Assembly (NCBI RefSeq): GCF_009728465.1
Contig: NZ_WOCD01000001.1
Coordinates: forward strand, 620,001-684,000
Length of the DNA stretch: 64,000 nt
DNA from: Psychrosphaera haliotis
GTDB taxonomy: Bacteria; Pseudomonadota; Gammaproteobacteria; Enterobacterales; Alteromonadaceae
Reading direction: 5' to 3'
Shown here piece after piece: positions 45,672-57,890 of this stretch. A model generated the notes under the pieces. The model did not search any database. It saw only the letters and a list, made by a program, of their open reading frames with translations, and was not told the DNA's origin. The stretch's first letter is position 1. Each line of letters opens with the position of its first letter. The position numbers and the translations under genes are program-made.

Positions 45672-48600
45672 CTACGAAAACTGTTCATCCGGCGTAACTC
45701 GCCACGCTGTTCCTAACTCTAACTCTGCACTTGCCAATTCATTTTGATAGCCAATTCGTATTGGTGTTGTTCCATCTTTATATGGCAATAAAATTCGTTT
45801 TAAACTATTCATTACACTAGTGGCTTGTGACTCACCAGCAACGTCTAGCTTTATATTTCTAACGAATTTTTCACGCGCCATTGTTAAAGACATAACATCA
45901 CGCCCGGTCATTGTATTGCCGTCACTGTAATTATCAAAGCTGACCTGTCCAGAAACGACTATAATTTCACCACTTTGCAACAAATCTTTGAATTGCTCAA
46001 ATTGTTCGGGGAATAATCTAAAGTCTAAACGACCACTTTTGTCATCTAAAGTTACCAGTGCCCATTGATTTCCTTTTTTATTGACTAGCACTCGCATGTC
46101 AATTATCAATCCACAAACTGTCACCATTTGGTCTCTGCGAGTAGGCTCAACTTCCGACAGCTTTATTTTTGTGTAGTGCCTCAACTCTTTACGATATGCA
46201 TTAATTGGATGACCCGTTAAGAAAAGTCCAAGGGTATCTTTTTCACCTTGCAGCCAGGTAGCGTCAGGCCATAAAGTTGCTGTTTTAAACTGAGGCTGCA
46301 CTTCTTCATGTTCAGTATCAAATAAACCAAATAAGTCTGACTGACCTAAATCTGCGTTTTTAGCATGTTGAGTAGCCGCTTTCATAGCGTCTTCAAGCGA
46401 TGCCATAATAATGGCTCTATTCTCTTGAGTATGAGGCTCTGGCCCCAACTGATCTAACGCCCCTGCTAGTACCAGCTTTTCCATTACACGTTTGTTTATT
46501 CGTTTAACATCTACTCGTGCACAGAAATCAAATAAATCAGTAAATCGCCCGCCTTCTTCCCGTGCTTCAAGTATGGCTTCAACTGGACCTTCACCAACTC
46601 CTTTGATGGCGCCAATACCATAAACTACGTGGCCTTCGTCATTAACCGTAAACTTATAAGAACCGGAGTTAACATCAGGTGGCTCAATAGTGAGCTTCAT
46701 ACGATCACATTCATCAACTAACGTAACTATTTTGTCAGTATTATCCATGTCCGCAGACATTACCGCCGCCATAAACTCAGATGGGTAGTGACATTTCATC
46801 CACAATGTTTGATAGGAAACTAAGGCGTATGCAGCAGAGTGAGATTTGTTAAAACCGTAACCAGCAAACTTTTCAACCAAGTCAAAAATCTTCATGGCAA
46901 GTTCAGGGTCAATATTGTTGTTCTTTGACCCTTCAGCAAAGGAGGAGCGCTGCTTTTCCATTTCTTCTGGCTTTTTCTTACCCATGGCTCGACGTAAAAG
47001 GTCGGCGCCACCTAGTGAGTAACCCGCCATTTCCTGAGCAATCTGCATTACCTGTTCTTGATACAGAATGATCCCGTAGGTCGGCTCTAGAATTTCTTTT
47101 AAGCAATCGTGCTGATAATCATGATCTGGGTAAGCAACTTCTTCTCGACCATGTTTACGTTCTATAAAGTTGTCAACCATGCCCGAATCTAATGGACCAG
47201 GTCTGAATAGTGCAACTAGGGCGATAATGTCTTCAAAAGTATCAGGCTGAAGTTTTTTAATTAGACTTTTCATACCCGAAGATTCCAACTGGAATACCGC
47301 GGTTGTCTCAGAGTTCATCAGCATTCTAAAACTTGCTGGGTCTGCCATATCAATTGAAGTGATATCAACATGTTTAGCTGGATCATCAATACGGCTGTTC
47401 GCCATATCAATCGCCCATTGTAAAATGGTTAACGTTCTTAACCCTAAGAAGTCAAACTTAACGAGACCAGCAGTCTCAACATCATTTTTATCAAATTGCG
47501 TAACTGGGTTATTACCATCATCATCACAATACAATGGTGCAAAATCAGTGATTTTAGTAGGGGCTATAACAACACCACCAGCATGCTTACCTGCGCCTCG
47601 AGTAACACCCTCTAGTTTACGAGCCATATCAATAAGCTCGCGAACTTCTTCATCTTGATTGTACAGTTGCTCTAGTTGAGGCTCGGCCTTAAACGCTTTT
47701 TCCAATGTGATACCAGGGTCTCCCGGCACTAGTTTTGAAATGCGGTCAAAAAAGCCAAAGGGTTGGCCAAGCACGCGTCCTACTGACTGAATTACGGCTT
47801 TTGCGGCTAATGTACCAAAAGTAATAATCTGGGATACGGCGTCACGCCCATATAGCTCAGCAACGTGATCAATTACTTCGTCACGGCGATCCATGCAGAA
47901 ATCAATATCAAAATCGGGCATTGAAACACGTTCTGGATTTAGGAATCGCTCAAATAGCAAGGCAAATTCAAGTGGATCTAGGTCGGTAATCTTTAACGCA
48001 TACGCCACTAATGAACCAGCACCAGAACCACGTCCTGGGCCAACTGGTATGTTATTGTCTTTACTCCACTGAATGAACTCAGCAACGATCAAGAAGTAAC
48101 CTGGAAAGCCCATTTGGTTGATTACTTTAAGTTCTATATCAAGACGCTCATCATACTCTACTCGTTTCTCAGCACGTTCACCTTCATCAGGGAATAGAAA
48201 CTCTAATCGTTCCTCTAGACCTTCTTCAGACAATTTGACTAAGAAGTCGCCTTCCGTCATTCCGTCCGTTGGACACTCCGGTAAGAAGTATGTTCCTAAC
48301 TGAACCGTGACATTACAACGTTTGGCTATTTCAACACTGTTTTGAACCGCTGAAGGCACATCGGCGAAAAGCTCCAACATTTGCGCTTCAGTTTTTAAGT
48401 ATTGCTCTGCGCTATAATCTTTTGGCCTGTTTTTATCGTCAATAGTACGCTTTTGATTTATACAAACTCGAACTTCATGCGCTTCAAAGTCGGAAGCGTC
48501 TAAAAATACAGTTTCATTTGTCGCAACAACAGGTAACTCTAATTGCTCAGCAAGATCTAAAGCCTGCTCCACGTACATGGCTTCATTTGCCCTGCCAGTA

Positions 48601-49145
48601 CGAGTTAACTCTATGTAAAAGTGATCGTGAAAGTGTGTTGTGTAAAAGTCTGTAACTTCAGCCAATAGCTTTTTGTTGTGTTTACTTAACGCATAGGCCA
48701 CATCGCCAGCCGTAGCGCCGGATAATATGATGACGCCTTCTTTGTGCTCTACTAGCCACTCTTTATCGATGGCTACTTTGCCAAGCAGTGAGCCTCTAAG
48801 ATAGGCCTTTGAGATTAGCGTGGTTATGTTTTTATAACCATCATTGTTCTTAGCTAATAAGGTAAGTCTAAATAACGGCTCGTCATCTGCTCGTTTAACC
48901 CAAACATCAACTCCAATGATGGGCTTTATACCTTTGCCGTGCGCACCTTCGTAAAACTTAACGAGTCCACACAAGTTCATTTGATCGGTTAATGCAATTG
49001 CAGGGATGGATTGCTCAGAAGCTCGCGCTAAAATTGCCTTAACTTTTGCAAGCCCGTCCATCATAGAAAAATCACTATGGACCCTGAGATGCACAAATTT
49101 AGGATCTGAAATTGAAGTGGCGGACGAACTTAAAGCTTCTGACAT
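45672..49145 (-). CDS. dnaE: DNA polymerase III subunit alpha
   Basis: Catalytic subunit of the replicative polymerase. The 1157 residues are uninterrupted (E. coli 1160). The PHP domain starts [19 protein letters not shown]. The palm has [16 protein letters not shown] and the catalytic Asp pair in [16 protein letters not shown]. The fingers, a helix-hairpin-helix region ([16 protein letters not shown]) and an OB-fold ([19 protein letters not shown]) follow. The intact long frame shows that sequence quality is good across 45.7-49.1 kb. Neighbours are rnhB and accA, as in E. coli. Confidence 0.98.
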   Translation of the reverse strand: MSEALSSSATSISDPKFVHLRVHSDFSMMDGLAKVKAILARASEQSIPAIALTDQMNLCGLVKFYEGAHGKGIKPIIGVDVWVKRADDEPLFRLTLLAKNNDGYKNITTLISKAYLRGSLLGKVAIDKEWLVEHKEGVIILSGATAGDVAYALSKHNKKLLAEVTDFYTTHFHDHFYIELTRTGRANEAMYVEQALDLAEQLELPVVATNETVFLDASDFEAHEVRVCINQKRTIDDKNRPKDYSAEQYLKTEAQMLELFADVPSAVQNSVEIAKRCNVTVQLGTYFLPECPTDGMTEGDFLVKLSEEGLEERLEFLFPDEGERAEKRVEYDERLDIELKVINQMGFPGYFLIVAEFIQWSKDNNIPVGPGRGSGAGSLVAYALKITDLDPLEFALLFERFLNPERVSMPDFDIDFCMDRRDEVIDHVAELYGRDAVSQIITFGTLAAKAVIQSVGRVLGQPFGFFDRISKLVPGDPGITLEKAFKAEPQLEQLYNQDEEVRELIDMARKLEGVTRGAGKHAGGVVIAPTKITDFAPLYCDDDGNNPVTQFDKNDVETAGLVKFDFLGLRTLTILQWAIDMANSRIDDPAKHVDITSIDMADPASFRMLMNSETTAVFQLESSGMKSLIKKLQPDTFEDIIALVALFRPGPLDSGMVDNFIERKHGREEVAYPDHDYQHDCLKEILEPTYGIILYQEQVMQIAQEMAGYSLGGADLLRRAMGKKKPEEMEKQRSSFAEGSKNNNIDPELAMKIFDLVEKFAGYGFNKSHSAAYALVSYQTLWMKCHYPSEFMAAVMSADMDNTDKIVTLVDECDRMKLTIEPPDVNSGSYKFTVNDEGHVVYGIGAIKGVGEGPVEAILEAREEGGRFTDLFDFCARVDVKRINKRVMEKLVLAGALDQLGPEPHTQENRAIIMASLEDAMKAATQHAKNADLGQSDLFGLFDTEHEEVQPQFKTATLWPDATWLQGEKDTLGLFLTGHPINAYRKELRHYTKIKLSEVEPTRRDQMVTVCGLIIDMRVLVNKKGNQWALVTLDDKSGRLDFRLFPEQFEQFKDLLQSGEIIVVSGQVSFDNYSDGNTMTGRDVMSLTMAREKFVRNIKLDVAGESQATSVMNSLKRILLPYKDGTTPIRIGYQNELASAELELGTAWRVTPDEQFS

Positions 49146-49234
49146 AAGTAGTATTATTCTTATTAGTGGTACAAAGTAAAATTTTTTCTGAGCGATTTAA
49201 CTTGTTCAGAAATTTTGTAAAGTGACGTTAAAGC

Positions 49235-49846
49235 TTAACTCAAACCCAGGGCTTTTTGCACTGGTTTAAAGCTTTTTCTATGGTGCGGTGTTGGACCATA
49301 TTTAGCAAGCATTTCAAAGTGAAGTTTTGTTGGATAACCTTTATGTTTAGCAAAACCATATTCTGGGTGTATTTGGTCAAGCTCATCCATTTCTTGATCT
49401 CTTGCGACCTTTGCAATAATGGATGCAGCACTGATCTCAGGAACAAGTGCGTCACCCTTAACAACGGCATTTCCCGCAATAGGTAACTCTGGAACACGGT
49501 TACCATCTATTAAAACATGCTCTGGTTGTATATCTAACCTTGCTACCGCTCGTTGCATGGCCAACATAGTGGCGTGTAAAATATTTAACTCATCGATTTC
49601 ACTAGGATCCGCTCGTCCAATTGCCCAAGCTAACGCATCACGTTTTATGATTTCCGCCAATGCCGTTCGTTTTTTTTCTGATAGCTTTTTAGAATCTGTC
49701 AGCCCTTCTATGGGCTTATTTGGATCTAATATAACGGCAGCAGTCACTACGTCTCCCACTAAAGGACCTCTTCCGACTTCATCAACACCAGCTATTAACA
49801 ATACGTTAGGACGAACAAAATTTTCTGCATTAAATATGACTGACAT
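49235..49846 (-). CDS. rnhB: Ribonuclease HII
   Basis: Cleaves RNA in DNA-RNA hybrids and single ribonucleotides in DNA. The 203 residues have the diagnostic [11 protein letters not shown] (catalytic Asp and Glu at about residues 21-22), [12 protein letters not shown], and the later Asp in [16 protein letters not shown]. It lies between lpxB and dnaE in the conserved order. Confidence 0.97.
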   Translation of the reverse strand: MSVIFNAENFVRPNVLLIAGVDEVGRGPLVGDVVTAAVILDPNKPIEGLTDSKKLSEKKRTALAEIIKRDALAWAIGRADPSEIDELNILHATMLAMQRAVARLDIQPEHVLIDGNRVPELPIAGNAVVKGDALVPEISAASIIAKVARDQEMDELDQIHPEYGFAKHKGYPTKLHFEMLAKYGPTPHHRKSFKPVQKALGLS

Positions 49847-49896
49847 GGCAAGCTTCTCTTTATCTACTTCTCTGGTTAACTTATCTCAACCAATAA

Positions 49897-51053
49897 CTAT
49901 TTATTATTTATATCAAGTAACTGCCAAACAGAATTAGCAGCCCTTGCACTTGCATCTCTTTTTATTTCAACATGCAACTTAGTAAACTGGTCAATCATTT
50001 GTGTATTCGTATGCTCAAGCATTGGCTTAACATGGCTCACCAAGTTTTCTACTGAAGCGTCATCTTGTATTAACTCAGGTACAATTTCTTTACCTGCTAA
50101 TAGATTTGGAAGGGTAAAAAATGGCGTTTTAATAAGTCTTTTAAATATCTCATGGCTAAACCAACTGACCTTATAGGCCGTTACCATTGGCGTTTTCATT
50201 AGCATGGTTTCTAATGTAGCCGTACCTGACGCTAATAAAACAACATCCGCGGCTCCCATAACGACTCGAGCGTTAGCGATAGAGACGTTAACATCTAAAT
50301 CTGCAAACTGCTCATCAATAATAGTTTGGATTTGTTTGCTCTAAATTCGTTAACCGCTGGCACCAAAATAACCAGAGTAGGAAACGTAAGTTTTAGTTCT
50401 TGAGCTGCTTCTAAAAATGGCGCTAATAAAAACTTAATTTCTGAGCCACGACTGCCAGGTAATACAGCCAGTACTTTTGTTTCAGCCTCAAGTCCAAGCT
50501 CGGCTCGGCACTCTTGCTTTTGACTTCCAACGGGGATTTGGTCTGCTAATGTATGGCCCACAAAATCGCAAGGGACATGATGTTTGTCATAAAATGCTTT
50601 TTCAAAGGGTAACAAAGCCAGAACTTTATCCACCGCTTTTTTAATAGTTTTCACCCTAGACTGACGCCAAGCCCAAACCGAGGGACTAACGTAATGCACT
50701 GTTTTAATGCCCTGCTCTTTTAATTTAAGTTCTAATCCTAAATTAAACTCAGGCGCATCAATACCAATAACAACATCGGGCTGCCAATCAATTAAATCTG
50801 CAATGAGCTGTTTTCGTTTTTTTAAAAGACGAGGAAGTCGTTTTAATATTTCAACAATTCCCATTACGGAGAGCTCTTCCATATCAAAATAACTTGTTGC
50901 GCCGAGGGCCATCATCTTAGGGCCGGCAACACCTCGATATTCAATGGTTAAGCTTTGTTGTTTAGCTAGATCAGAAAGCGCCGACATTAAGTCAGCGCCC
51001 AATAAGTCACCAGAGTGTTCTCCAGCAACTATGCCTATTTTTAAGGTCGACAT
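49897..51053 (-). CDS. lpxB: Lipid-A-disaccharide synthase (apparent frameshift)
   Basis: GT19 glycosyltransferase that condenses UDP-diacylglucosamine with lipid X. The N-terminal part starts [20 protein letters not shown] and includes [15 protein letters not shown] and [14 protein letters not shown]. It ends at 50295 after [10 protein letters not shown]. The other frame continues as [20 protein letters not shown] and then [19 protein letters not shown]. Adding one A in the AAA near 50330 (coding strand) joins them as NEFRANKIQTIID and gives 385 residues. The gene is essential in most Gram-negatives, so a sequence error is likely. Confidence 0.93.
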
Positions 51054-51100
51054 ATTTCTCTTTCTATTTGAGTACTTTCTACGCGAGTAGAATTGCTAAT

Positions 51101-51863
51101 TTAACGAATTATGCCACGCGAAGATTGTTTTACAAAATTAGTAAAGTCAGCCACTGACGGATCAGAATCATCAATTTCCTCCAATGCCTCTGACACTTTA
51201 AGGCCTTTTCTATACAAGGTACGATAGGCCGATTTGATGGCACTAATCTGTTCTGTACTAAAGCCACGACGCTTTAACCCTTCCGAGTTTAATCCTTTTG
51301 GTTCAGCGCCATTACCAGCAGCTAAAATATACGGAGGAACGTCTTTAACAACAATACTGTTTAAACCAATAAAGCTATGCGCGCCAATATGAACAAACTG
51401 ATGCACACCAACCATTCCACCTAATATTGCCCAATCACCTACATGAACGTGGCCTGCCACACTGGCATTATTAGCAAAAATAACGTTGTCACCTATCATG
51501 CAATCATGAGCAACGTGGGTATAGGCCATAAACAGGTTATTGCTACCAATTTTAGTTAGGCTTTGATCTTGAATCGTACCACGGTGAATGGTTACATTTT
51601 CACGAATAATATTGTTATCACCAATCTCTAGTCGAGTTGGTTTCGCCGTCATATTTCTTGTCTTGGCAATCTTCACCTACCGATGAAAACTGGAAGATTT
51701 CATTATTACTGCCAATAATACTAGGGCCTTTTACAACTACGTGACTATGAATCACTGTATTGTCACCGATAACTACATCGTCACCGATAATGGAGTAAGG
51801 GCCAACACTTACATTTTTGCCTAGTTTTGCTTTTTCAGAAATGATTGCGGTTTCGTGTATCAA
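51101..51863 (-). CDS. lpxA: UDP-GlcNAc acyltransferase (apparent frameshift)
   Basis: First step of lipid A synthesis, acylating UDP-GlcNAc. It is a left-handed beta-helix: [20 protein letters not shown], then hexapeptides such as [15 protein letters not shown]. The frame breaks at 51641-51643: [14 protein letters not shown]-stop. Dropping one A from AAA (coding strand) gives [20 protein letters not shown], the conserved segment, followed by [16 protein letters not shown] with the catalytic His. The corrected length is 253 residues. Gene order lpxD-fabZ-lpxA-lpxB is conserved. Confidence 0.93.
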
Positions 51864-51892
51864 ATCAAAGTCTCTTTTATTAATTAGTTAAA

Positions 51893-52357
51893 CTAAAGTA
51901 CGCGCCTAGCACACATTATTTCTGCACTTGCGGCGATTTTACCATCGACTAGCGCTTCACCAGAGAATTTCCAAATACCACGACGCTCTTTGATAAACTT
52001 AACATGGAAGTGTATTTGGTCTCCTGGAGTTACCGGTTGTTTAAAACGAGCATTATCAATTGCTGCAAATAAATATAGCTCATTTGGATCAACTTCACCC
52101 TTTTGAGCCTCAATTGTCTTAAATCCTAATAATCCAGTTGCCTGAGCCATAGCTTCAAGAATCAATACTCCTGGAAAAACTGGTTTCCCCGGAAAGTGAC
52201 CAGTAAAAATAGGCTCATTAATTGTCACGTTTTTTATCGCGTGCAACGTTTCACCAACTTTATAATCTATCACTCTATCAATTAGCAACATAGGGTATCT
52301 ATGTGGCAGGTATGACATGATTTCTTCAATTTCAAATGTATTCAATTGCTCAGACAA
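51893..52357 (-). CDS. fabZ: 3-hydroxyacyl-ACP dehydratase FabZ
   Basis: Dehydrates beta-hydroxyacyl-ACP in fatty-acid elongation. The start is chosen as TTG at 52357 (AAGGAG seven bases upstream), giving [20 protein letters not shown] and 154 residues. A longer reading from 52381 would put the ribosome site inside the gene. The hot-dog fold active site is [19 protein letters not shown], with the catalytic His and Glu. It sits between lpxD and lpxA, which compete for the same acyl-ACP pool. Confidence 0.95.
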   Translation of the reverse strand: MSEQLNTFEIEEIMSYLPHRYPMLLIDRVIDYKVGETLHAIKNVTINEPIFTGHFPGKPVFPGVLILEAMAQATGLLGFKTIEAQKGEVDPNELYLFAAIDNARFKQPVTPGDQIHFHVKFIKERRGIWKFSGEALVDGKIAASAEIMCARRVL

Positions 52358-52390
52358 AATTTGTCTCCTTACAAGCTGCAATCTAAACTA

Positions 52391-53434
52391 CTACGGTATC
52401 TTCTTTTCTAAAGTTTTCACCCGATTAAATAGTTCAGTCAATTTTTTATAGCGCGCCGCATTATTGCGCCACTCTTTATTTGTTGTTGCAGGCATCCCTG
52501 ATGAATATACGCCAGGCGTCATTATATCGTTAATGATAAAGGTTCGCCCAGTAATATAAGCATTATCGCAAATATTTAAATGGCCCGTTATACCAACTCC
52601 GCCACCAATGGTGACGTTGCAACCAACCTTAGTACTGCCTGCTATCAAAGTCCCAGCAGCAATTGCGGTATAATCGCCAATCTTAACATTGTGACCAAGC
52701 TGAATTTGATTATCTAAGATAACGCCTATCCCAATAACAGTGTCTTCGATTGCACCGCGATCTATTGTTGTATTGGCACCAATTTCAGTACCTTCGCCAA
52801 TAGAAACGCCGCCTAATTGAGGAATTTTGATCCAGTTTTGGTTTCCATTTTTATGTAGTGGTGCGTAACCAAAACCGTCTGCACCAATTACTGAGTTAGC
52901 TTGGATAGTACAATTTGAGCCGATAGTTACATTGTGATAAAGCGTAACATTTGGCCATAGTCTTGTGCCTGCACCGAGTATTGTACCCTGTCCGATGAAG
53001 GAACCTGCTCCGATCTGTGCGTTATCGCCAATAACAACATCATCTTCTATTACCACATTTGGACCTATGGCTACATTTCTGCCAATAGTAGCGGTTTTAC
53101 CAATAACAGCCGAAGGCGCAATGGTCTTAACTTGTTGTGGAGTTGTATCGAGCTTCTGAGCCACAAGAGCAAAACCAACATATGGGTTTTCCATGACTAA
53201 TGCCGCTTTGCTCCAGACATTTGCCATGTCAGGAGTAAGAATGACACATCCGGCGTTAGAGTTTTCTAGGTGCTTTTGGTATTTTTTATTTGCTAAAAAA
53301 GTAATGTCACTTTGCGTTGCAGCGCCAATAGTGGCTATTTTTCTAATAGTAAAATTTTCATCACCTTGGACAGTTACTTCTAGTCCAGACTCAGCGGAAA
53401 TCCAATCAGCTAATTCTTTAAGCGTAAATTTCAT
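52391..53434 (-). CDS. lpxD: UDP-3-O-acylglucosamine N-acyltransferase
   Basis: Third step of lipid A synthesis. The 347 residues have an N-terminal uridine-binding domain ([20 protein letters not shown]) and a long left-handed beta-helix of hexapeptides ([20 protein letters not shown] ...). The catalytic His is in [18 protein letters not shown]. The C-terminal helix [20 protein letters not shown] is typical. The frame is intact, in contrast with lpxA and lpxB beside it. Confidence 0.97.
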   Translation of the reverse strand: MKFTLKELADWISAESGLEVTVQGDENFTIRKIATIGAATQSDITFLANKKYQKHLENSNAGCVILTPDMANVWSKAALVMENPYVGFALVAQKLDTTPQQVKTIAPSAVIGKTATIGRNVAIGPNVVIEDDVVIGDNAQIGAGSFIGQGTILGAGTRLWPNVTLYHNVTIGSNCTIQANSVIGADGFGYAPLHKNGNQNWIKIPQLGGVSIGEGTEIGANTTIDRGAIEDTVIGIGVILDNQIQLGHNVKIGDYTAIAAGTLIAGSTKVGCNVTIGGGVGITGHLNICDNAYITGRTFIINDIMTPGVYSSGMPATTNKEWRNNAARYKKLTELFNRVKTLEKKIP

Positions 53435-53451
53435 TAAAAATCTCCAGATAC

Positions 53452-53484
53452 AAAAAAACCCACTCTAGAACCTAAAGTGGGCTT
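53452..53484 (-). terminator. Stem-loop with T run between skp and lpxD
   Basis: On the minus strand GCCCACT / AGTGGGT (one G-U wobble), with a loop of about 11 bases, then TTTTTTT. It may be a partial terminator that lowers lpxD-distal expression relative to bamA-skp. Confidence 0.7.
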
Positions 53485-53502
53485 CACTATAGTGATGTAA
53501 TG

Positions 53503-54006
53503 TTACTTAGCTTTACTTGCTTTTTCGAGAACAAGTTCAGAAATGTCTTTTTCAGGTTTCACAAACGCAACTGATTGAGCTTGTAAAACAACATCAATTT
53601 TCTTTTCAGCAGCAACTTCATCAACGGCTGTTTTAATGATAGCCATAATTTTATTACGCTCTTCGCCTTGGCGACGACGAATGTTTTCTTGTAGCGGCTG
53701 AGCCTTAGCTTGATACGACTGCTGCATTTGCTCGATGTCTGTGCGCAGCTTTTCTTGTTGTTCTTGGCTCATTGTCATTGATTCGCGTTGGAACTTTTCC
53801 ATGCTGAATTGAATATCGCTTTTTAGCTTTTCAACTTCTTCTGCTGCACCAGCAAACTCTTTTTGTAACTGTTGTTGCATTGCAGCCATTTGAGGCAACT
53901 GAGCAACTACTTTTTGAACGTCTACTACTGCAATCGATTCAGCCCAAGCTGTAACCGAAAATAAGATGCCCGTTGTTAAGGCTAAGATTTTTTTTGCTAG
54001 TGTCAT
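53503..54006 (-). CDS. skp: Periplasmic chaperone Skp/OmpH
   Basis: Holdase for outer-membrane proteins crossing the periplasm. The 167 residues have a signal peptide (MTLAKKILALTTGILFSVTA, then WA) and a mature start ESIAVVDVQKVVAQLPQMAA. Long charged coiled-coil arms follow, with QQEKLRTDIEQMQQSYQAKA, and the C-terminal strand reads VVLQAQSVAFVKPEKDIS. The gene follows bamA, its functional partner, as in E. coli. Confidence 0.96.
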   Translation of the reverse strand: MTLAKKILALTTGILFSVTAWAESIAVVDVQKVVAQLPQMAAMQQQLQKEFAGAAEEVEKLKSDIQFSMEKFQRESMTMSQEQQEKLRTDIEQMQQSYQAKAQPLQENIRRRQGEERNKIMAIIKTAVDEVAAEKKIDVVLQAQSVAFVKPEKDISELVLEKASKAK

Positions 54007-54036
54007 TTTTTACTCCAAAATTAAAGAACTGTTTTC

Positions 54037-56505
54037 CTAAAAGGTAGTTCCGATATTAAAACTAAATACTTCATGTTCATCTTCTTCGTATTCTTTTAAC
54101 GGTCTTGACCAAGTGAATACCAATGGTCCCATTGGTGATAACCACTGAAGACTTACACCTGCAGATACACGATAACGACCCGCATCAGAATAATCAACTA
54201 TCTTTGAGCGTTGAATCTCTGATAAATTGTCATAATCACTTAAATCAAACTCCGTATCCCATACATTACCTGCATCAACAAATACAGACGTACGTACAGA
54301 ATTTGAGAACTCTTCAGGTAGCAGAGGTGTTGGTGTTATTAATTCAATCCCACCGAATACTGAGGCATTACCGCCCGTTGCTCGTAGAGTTGTCGCTATT
54401 AAATCCGAATCAGCGCCTAAGAAAATATCATCCGTTCCACCAAATCCGTTAGGCGAAACCTACCAAAGATTGTGCTTCGCGCTGTATACCTCTCGGACCG
54501 ATTGTATTACTTTCAAAGCCGCGTAGATCATTTGAACGTTGCTGCATGTTTTCCCAGAATGGAAGCATTTGATCACTGCCATTTAAGGTTCCGTAACCAT
54601 TACCATAGTTTGCTTCAAAACGTGTCAGTAGTGTCCATTTGTGATCGTTTGACAATGGAAAATAAAACTTCGAATCAAAGTTAAACTTAAAGTATTCAAC
54701 ATCAGAGCCCGGTACTGATACTTTAAAACCATAATATTGGCTTGAACCGTCAGAAGGAAATACACCTCTATTTAGAGTATTTCTACTCCAACCAATATTC
54801 GCCTCAACACTTTCAAAATCATATTTAGCGTCCGGGTTACTTGGATCAATAAACGCTTCAGCAAATCTCTTAATCTGGTCATATGGCTGTAAAGAAGAAA
54901 TTTCAATGTCCTTGAACGCAACACCAACACTAACACGGTTATTTTCCATTACTGGCCAGCTTAATGTAGGACCGATACTTACTGTTTTTCTTGAATAAGT
55001 TACCAAGTTTACTTTAGAGGCGTCGTAGTTACTGTAGGCAATTTGTCCACCAAGTGCTACACCATCGTCTGTAAAGTAGTTATCGGTATAGTTAAGTGAA
55101 ATTGTTTGCTGGGCTTTCCATGTGTTTAAGCCAATTCCGATAGAGTTACCAGTACCCAAGAAGTTTTCTTGCTGTATTGATGTGTTAAACGCTAAACCTG
55201 TATAGTCTCCGTAAGAAATACCAGCCTGGAATGCACCAGAAGCTTGCTCTTTTACTTTAAATACTACGTCTACCTGATCATCTTCACCTGGCAATTCGAC
55301 CGTCGAGAAATCAACACTTTCAATGTACTTAAGACGCTGAATTAGTGTTTTAGACATTTCTAATAGGTTATTTGAGAGCGTTGAGCCTTCAAACTGACGC
55401 AGCTCTCTACGTAATACTTCATCGGATGTCCCGAAGTTTCCGACAAACTTTATTCTACGGACATAAACACGTTTGCCTGGTGAAACAGAAATTGTTAGTG
55501 CCACTTCTTTAGTTTCATCGTTTGCATCTGGAATTGTCTGGACTTTAGCATTTGCATAGCCAAAGCGGCCTAAATACTTTGTTATCAACTCTTCGGTGTA
55601 AGTTACAACTTCACCGTTATAATATCACCAATTTGAATTGGTATGATTTTTTTAATAAAGTCTTCTTGACCTAATAAGTCACCTATCAACTCAAATTCAG
55701 TAACCGTGTACGGGTAGCCTTCATCAACATTCAGCGTGATGTATACAGATTCTTTGTCTGGCGCAACTGATACTTGAGTAGAATCCAAGTTGTACTTCAA
55801 GTAGCCCTTTTCTAGATAATAATCACGAATAGTTTCCATATCACCTTGAAGAGCTTGTTTCTGGTAACGGTCGTTATCCATAAACTGCCACCAAGATAAA
55901 TTTTGTTTACTTTCAATTCTTTCTAATAGTTCTTCATCAGGAAATATTTCATTACCTACAACGTTAATTTGCTTTATCGATGCTGCATCACCTTCATCAA
56001 AATCAAACTCTAGTTTTACTCGGTTTCTAGGTAAATACGTTACTTTTGATTTAATAGCAGCATTGTACTTACCAACACTATGGTAAAAGTCCATTAAACC
56101 AGACTCTACAGTATCCAATATAGTTTTATCTAAAGCCTCACCAACTCGAATGTTGCTGTCATTTAAACTCTGTTGTAACTGTTCATCTTTAATGTCGCTG
56201 TTGCCGTCAAACTCAATGGAGCTGATAGTTGGACGCTCTGCTACTTTGAAAATAATGGTATTGCCTTCTCTATAGGCTTCAATATTTGCAAAGAACCCAG
56301 AAGAATAGAGTTTTTTGATTGATTGAGAAACGTAATATTCTGAGATTTGATCGCCCACGTTAAAAGGAACGTGAGTCAATGCAGCACCGAGTGCAACACG
56401 CTGTAGGCCATTGACTTGAATATCTTCAATGACAAAGTTTTCTTCATTGGCATCAGACAACCAACTCGCACTTACTAAAAAAATACCAATTAAGACTTGT
56501 TTCAT
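54037..56505 (-). CDS. bamA: Outer-membrane protein assembly factor BamA (two apparent frameshifts)
   Basis: Central BAM component that inserts beta-barrel proteins. A signal peptide (MKQVLIGIFLVSASWLSDA) is followed by five POTRA domains (about 20-420) and a 16-strand barrel. The first frame stops at 55603 after IGDIITVKL; adding one T gives IGDIYNGEVVTYTEELI. The second stops at 54449 after SLVGFA; removing one G gives SLVVSPNGFGGTDDIFLGAD, and coding continues to TAG at 54037-54039, ending SFNIGTTF with the C-terminal Phe. With both fixes the length is 822 residues. BamA is essential, so errors are more likely than mutations. Confidence 0.94.
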
Positions 56506-56551
56506 TATTATTTTAATTCCAATACAACTACTACTGTCCGTTTATAACGCA

Positions 56552-57890
56552 CTACAAACGTCCAAAATCATTAAATAAGGCGATTCCCATAATCATGAAC
56601 AGTGCAATAGCACCGAACCGGAATCCCATTTCCTGTACCCTATCAGAGACAGGCTTGCCTCTAATAAGTTCAATAATAAAATACATTAGGTGTCCACCAT
56701 CCAACACTGGTAAAGGCAAAAGGTTTACAACACCTAAATTGACACTAATTAGCGCCATAAAACTTATAAAATATACAAAACCGCTTTGCGCACTAATCCC
56801 AGCGCCCTGGGCAATAGCTATAGGACCACTTAGATTTTCTAGACCAATAGCACCAGTTACAAACTTCCAATCATATTAAACGTGAGCTTTATTAAATCCC
56901 AAGTTTTAATAAAAGACTGATTGATAGCGGGCAAAATAGCATATTGATTAGTAAATACATAGTCTTTTGGCCACTCTTCAAATTTTGGTGCAACCCCTAG
57001 ATAGCCTTGTGAAAATCCTTCCTGCGTAGGTCTGTTTGCTGGCCTTACAGTAAGAGTTTGTATACTGCCAGCGCGTAGCACCTTGGCTTCAATTGCTTTA
57101 TCTGCTGAATCAGTGATAATTTCTACGGCTTGTGACCATGACTCAAGTTCAATTTCGCCAAAAGCAACGAGCAAATCGTCAACTAAAAAGCCTGCGGCTT
57201 TTGCAGGTCCTTTTTCATCAATGTAATTTAAACTCAGAGTTGGTTCTGGTGAAAAAGGCGTAAAACCAAGAGAAGAGAACAGCTCGCCATCTTCTACTTT
57301 CCATTGAGCGGTTTTTACGTTAATTGAGAGTTCTTTGTCATTTCGCATTACTGACATTGGAATAGTAGAATTTCCAATTTGATCTATTAGTTTATATTGC
57401 ACTGAAGACCAATCATTAACACTGTTTTCATCTATTTTGATAATGAGATCGTTTGTTTGAAGTCCCGCTTTAGCTGCTGCAGAGTTTTCTTGAACATCAC
57501 CTATGACTGGCTTTAAAGCTGGTACTCCAATTAGTAACATGACAAATATTAATACTACTGCAAATATAAAGTTCGCTAATGGGCCTGCAGCAACAATCGA
57601 AATTCGTCTAAGCACGTGTTTTTGATCAAATGAAACCGACTTCTTATGATCAGGCACGTCGTCTACTCGACCATCAAGCATTCTGACGTATCCACCCAGT
57701 GGTATTAGACCAATTACATATTCAGTTCCGTTTTTACCAATCCAAGAATAAATAGGCTTACCAAAGCCAATAGCAAAACGAAGTACTTCTACGCCATTTT
57801 TACGAGCAACCCAGTAGTGCCCATATTCATGAACAATACTAAGATTCCTAAGGCGACTAAAAAGCTCACTACGTTTATTAATATGTCCAT
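56552..57890 (-). CDS. rseP: Site-2 protease RseP (two apparent frameshifts)
   Basis: Zinc intramembrane protease that cleaves anti-sigma factor RseA in the sigma-E response. The true start is the ATG at 57890 ([17 protein letters not shown]), overlapping the dxr stop. The frame is lost at about 57850, then resumes as [17 protein letters not shown] with the HExxH zinc site. It breaks again near 56870, after TFNMIGSL. Adding one A there gives [20 protein letters not shown] and leads into [14 protein letters not shown], which holds the third zinc ligand. Two PDZ domains lie between. The corrected length is 446 residues (E. coli 450). Confidence 0.93.
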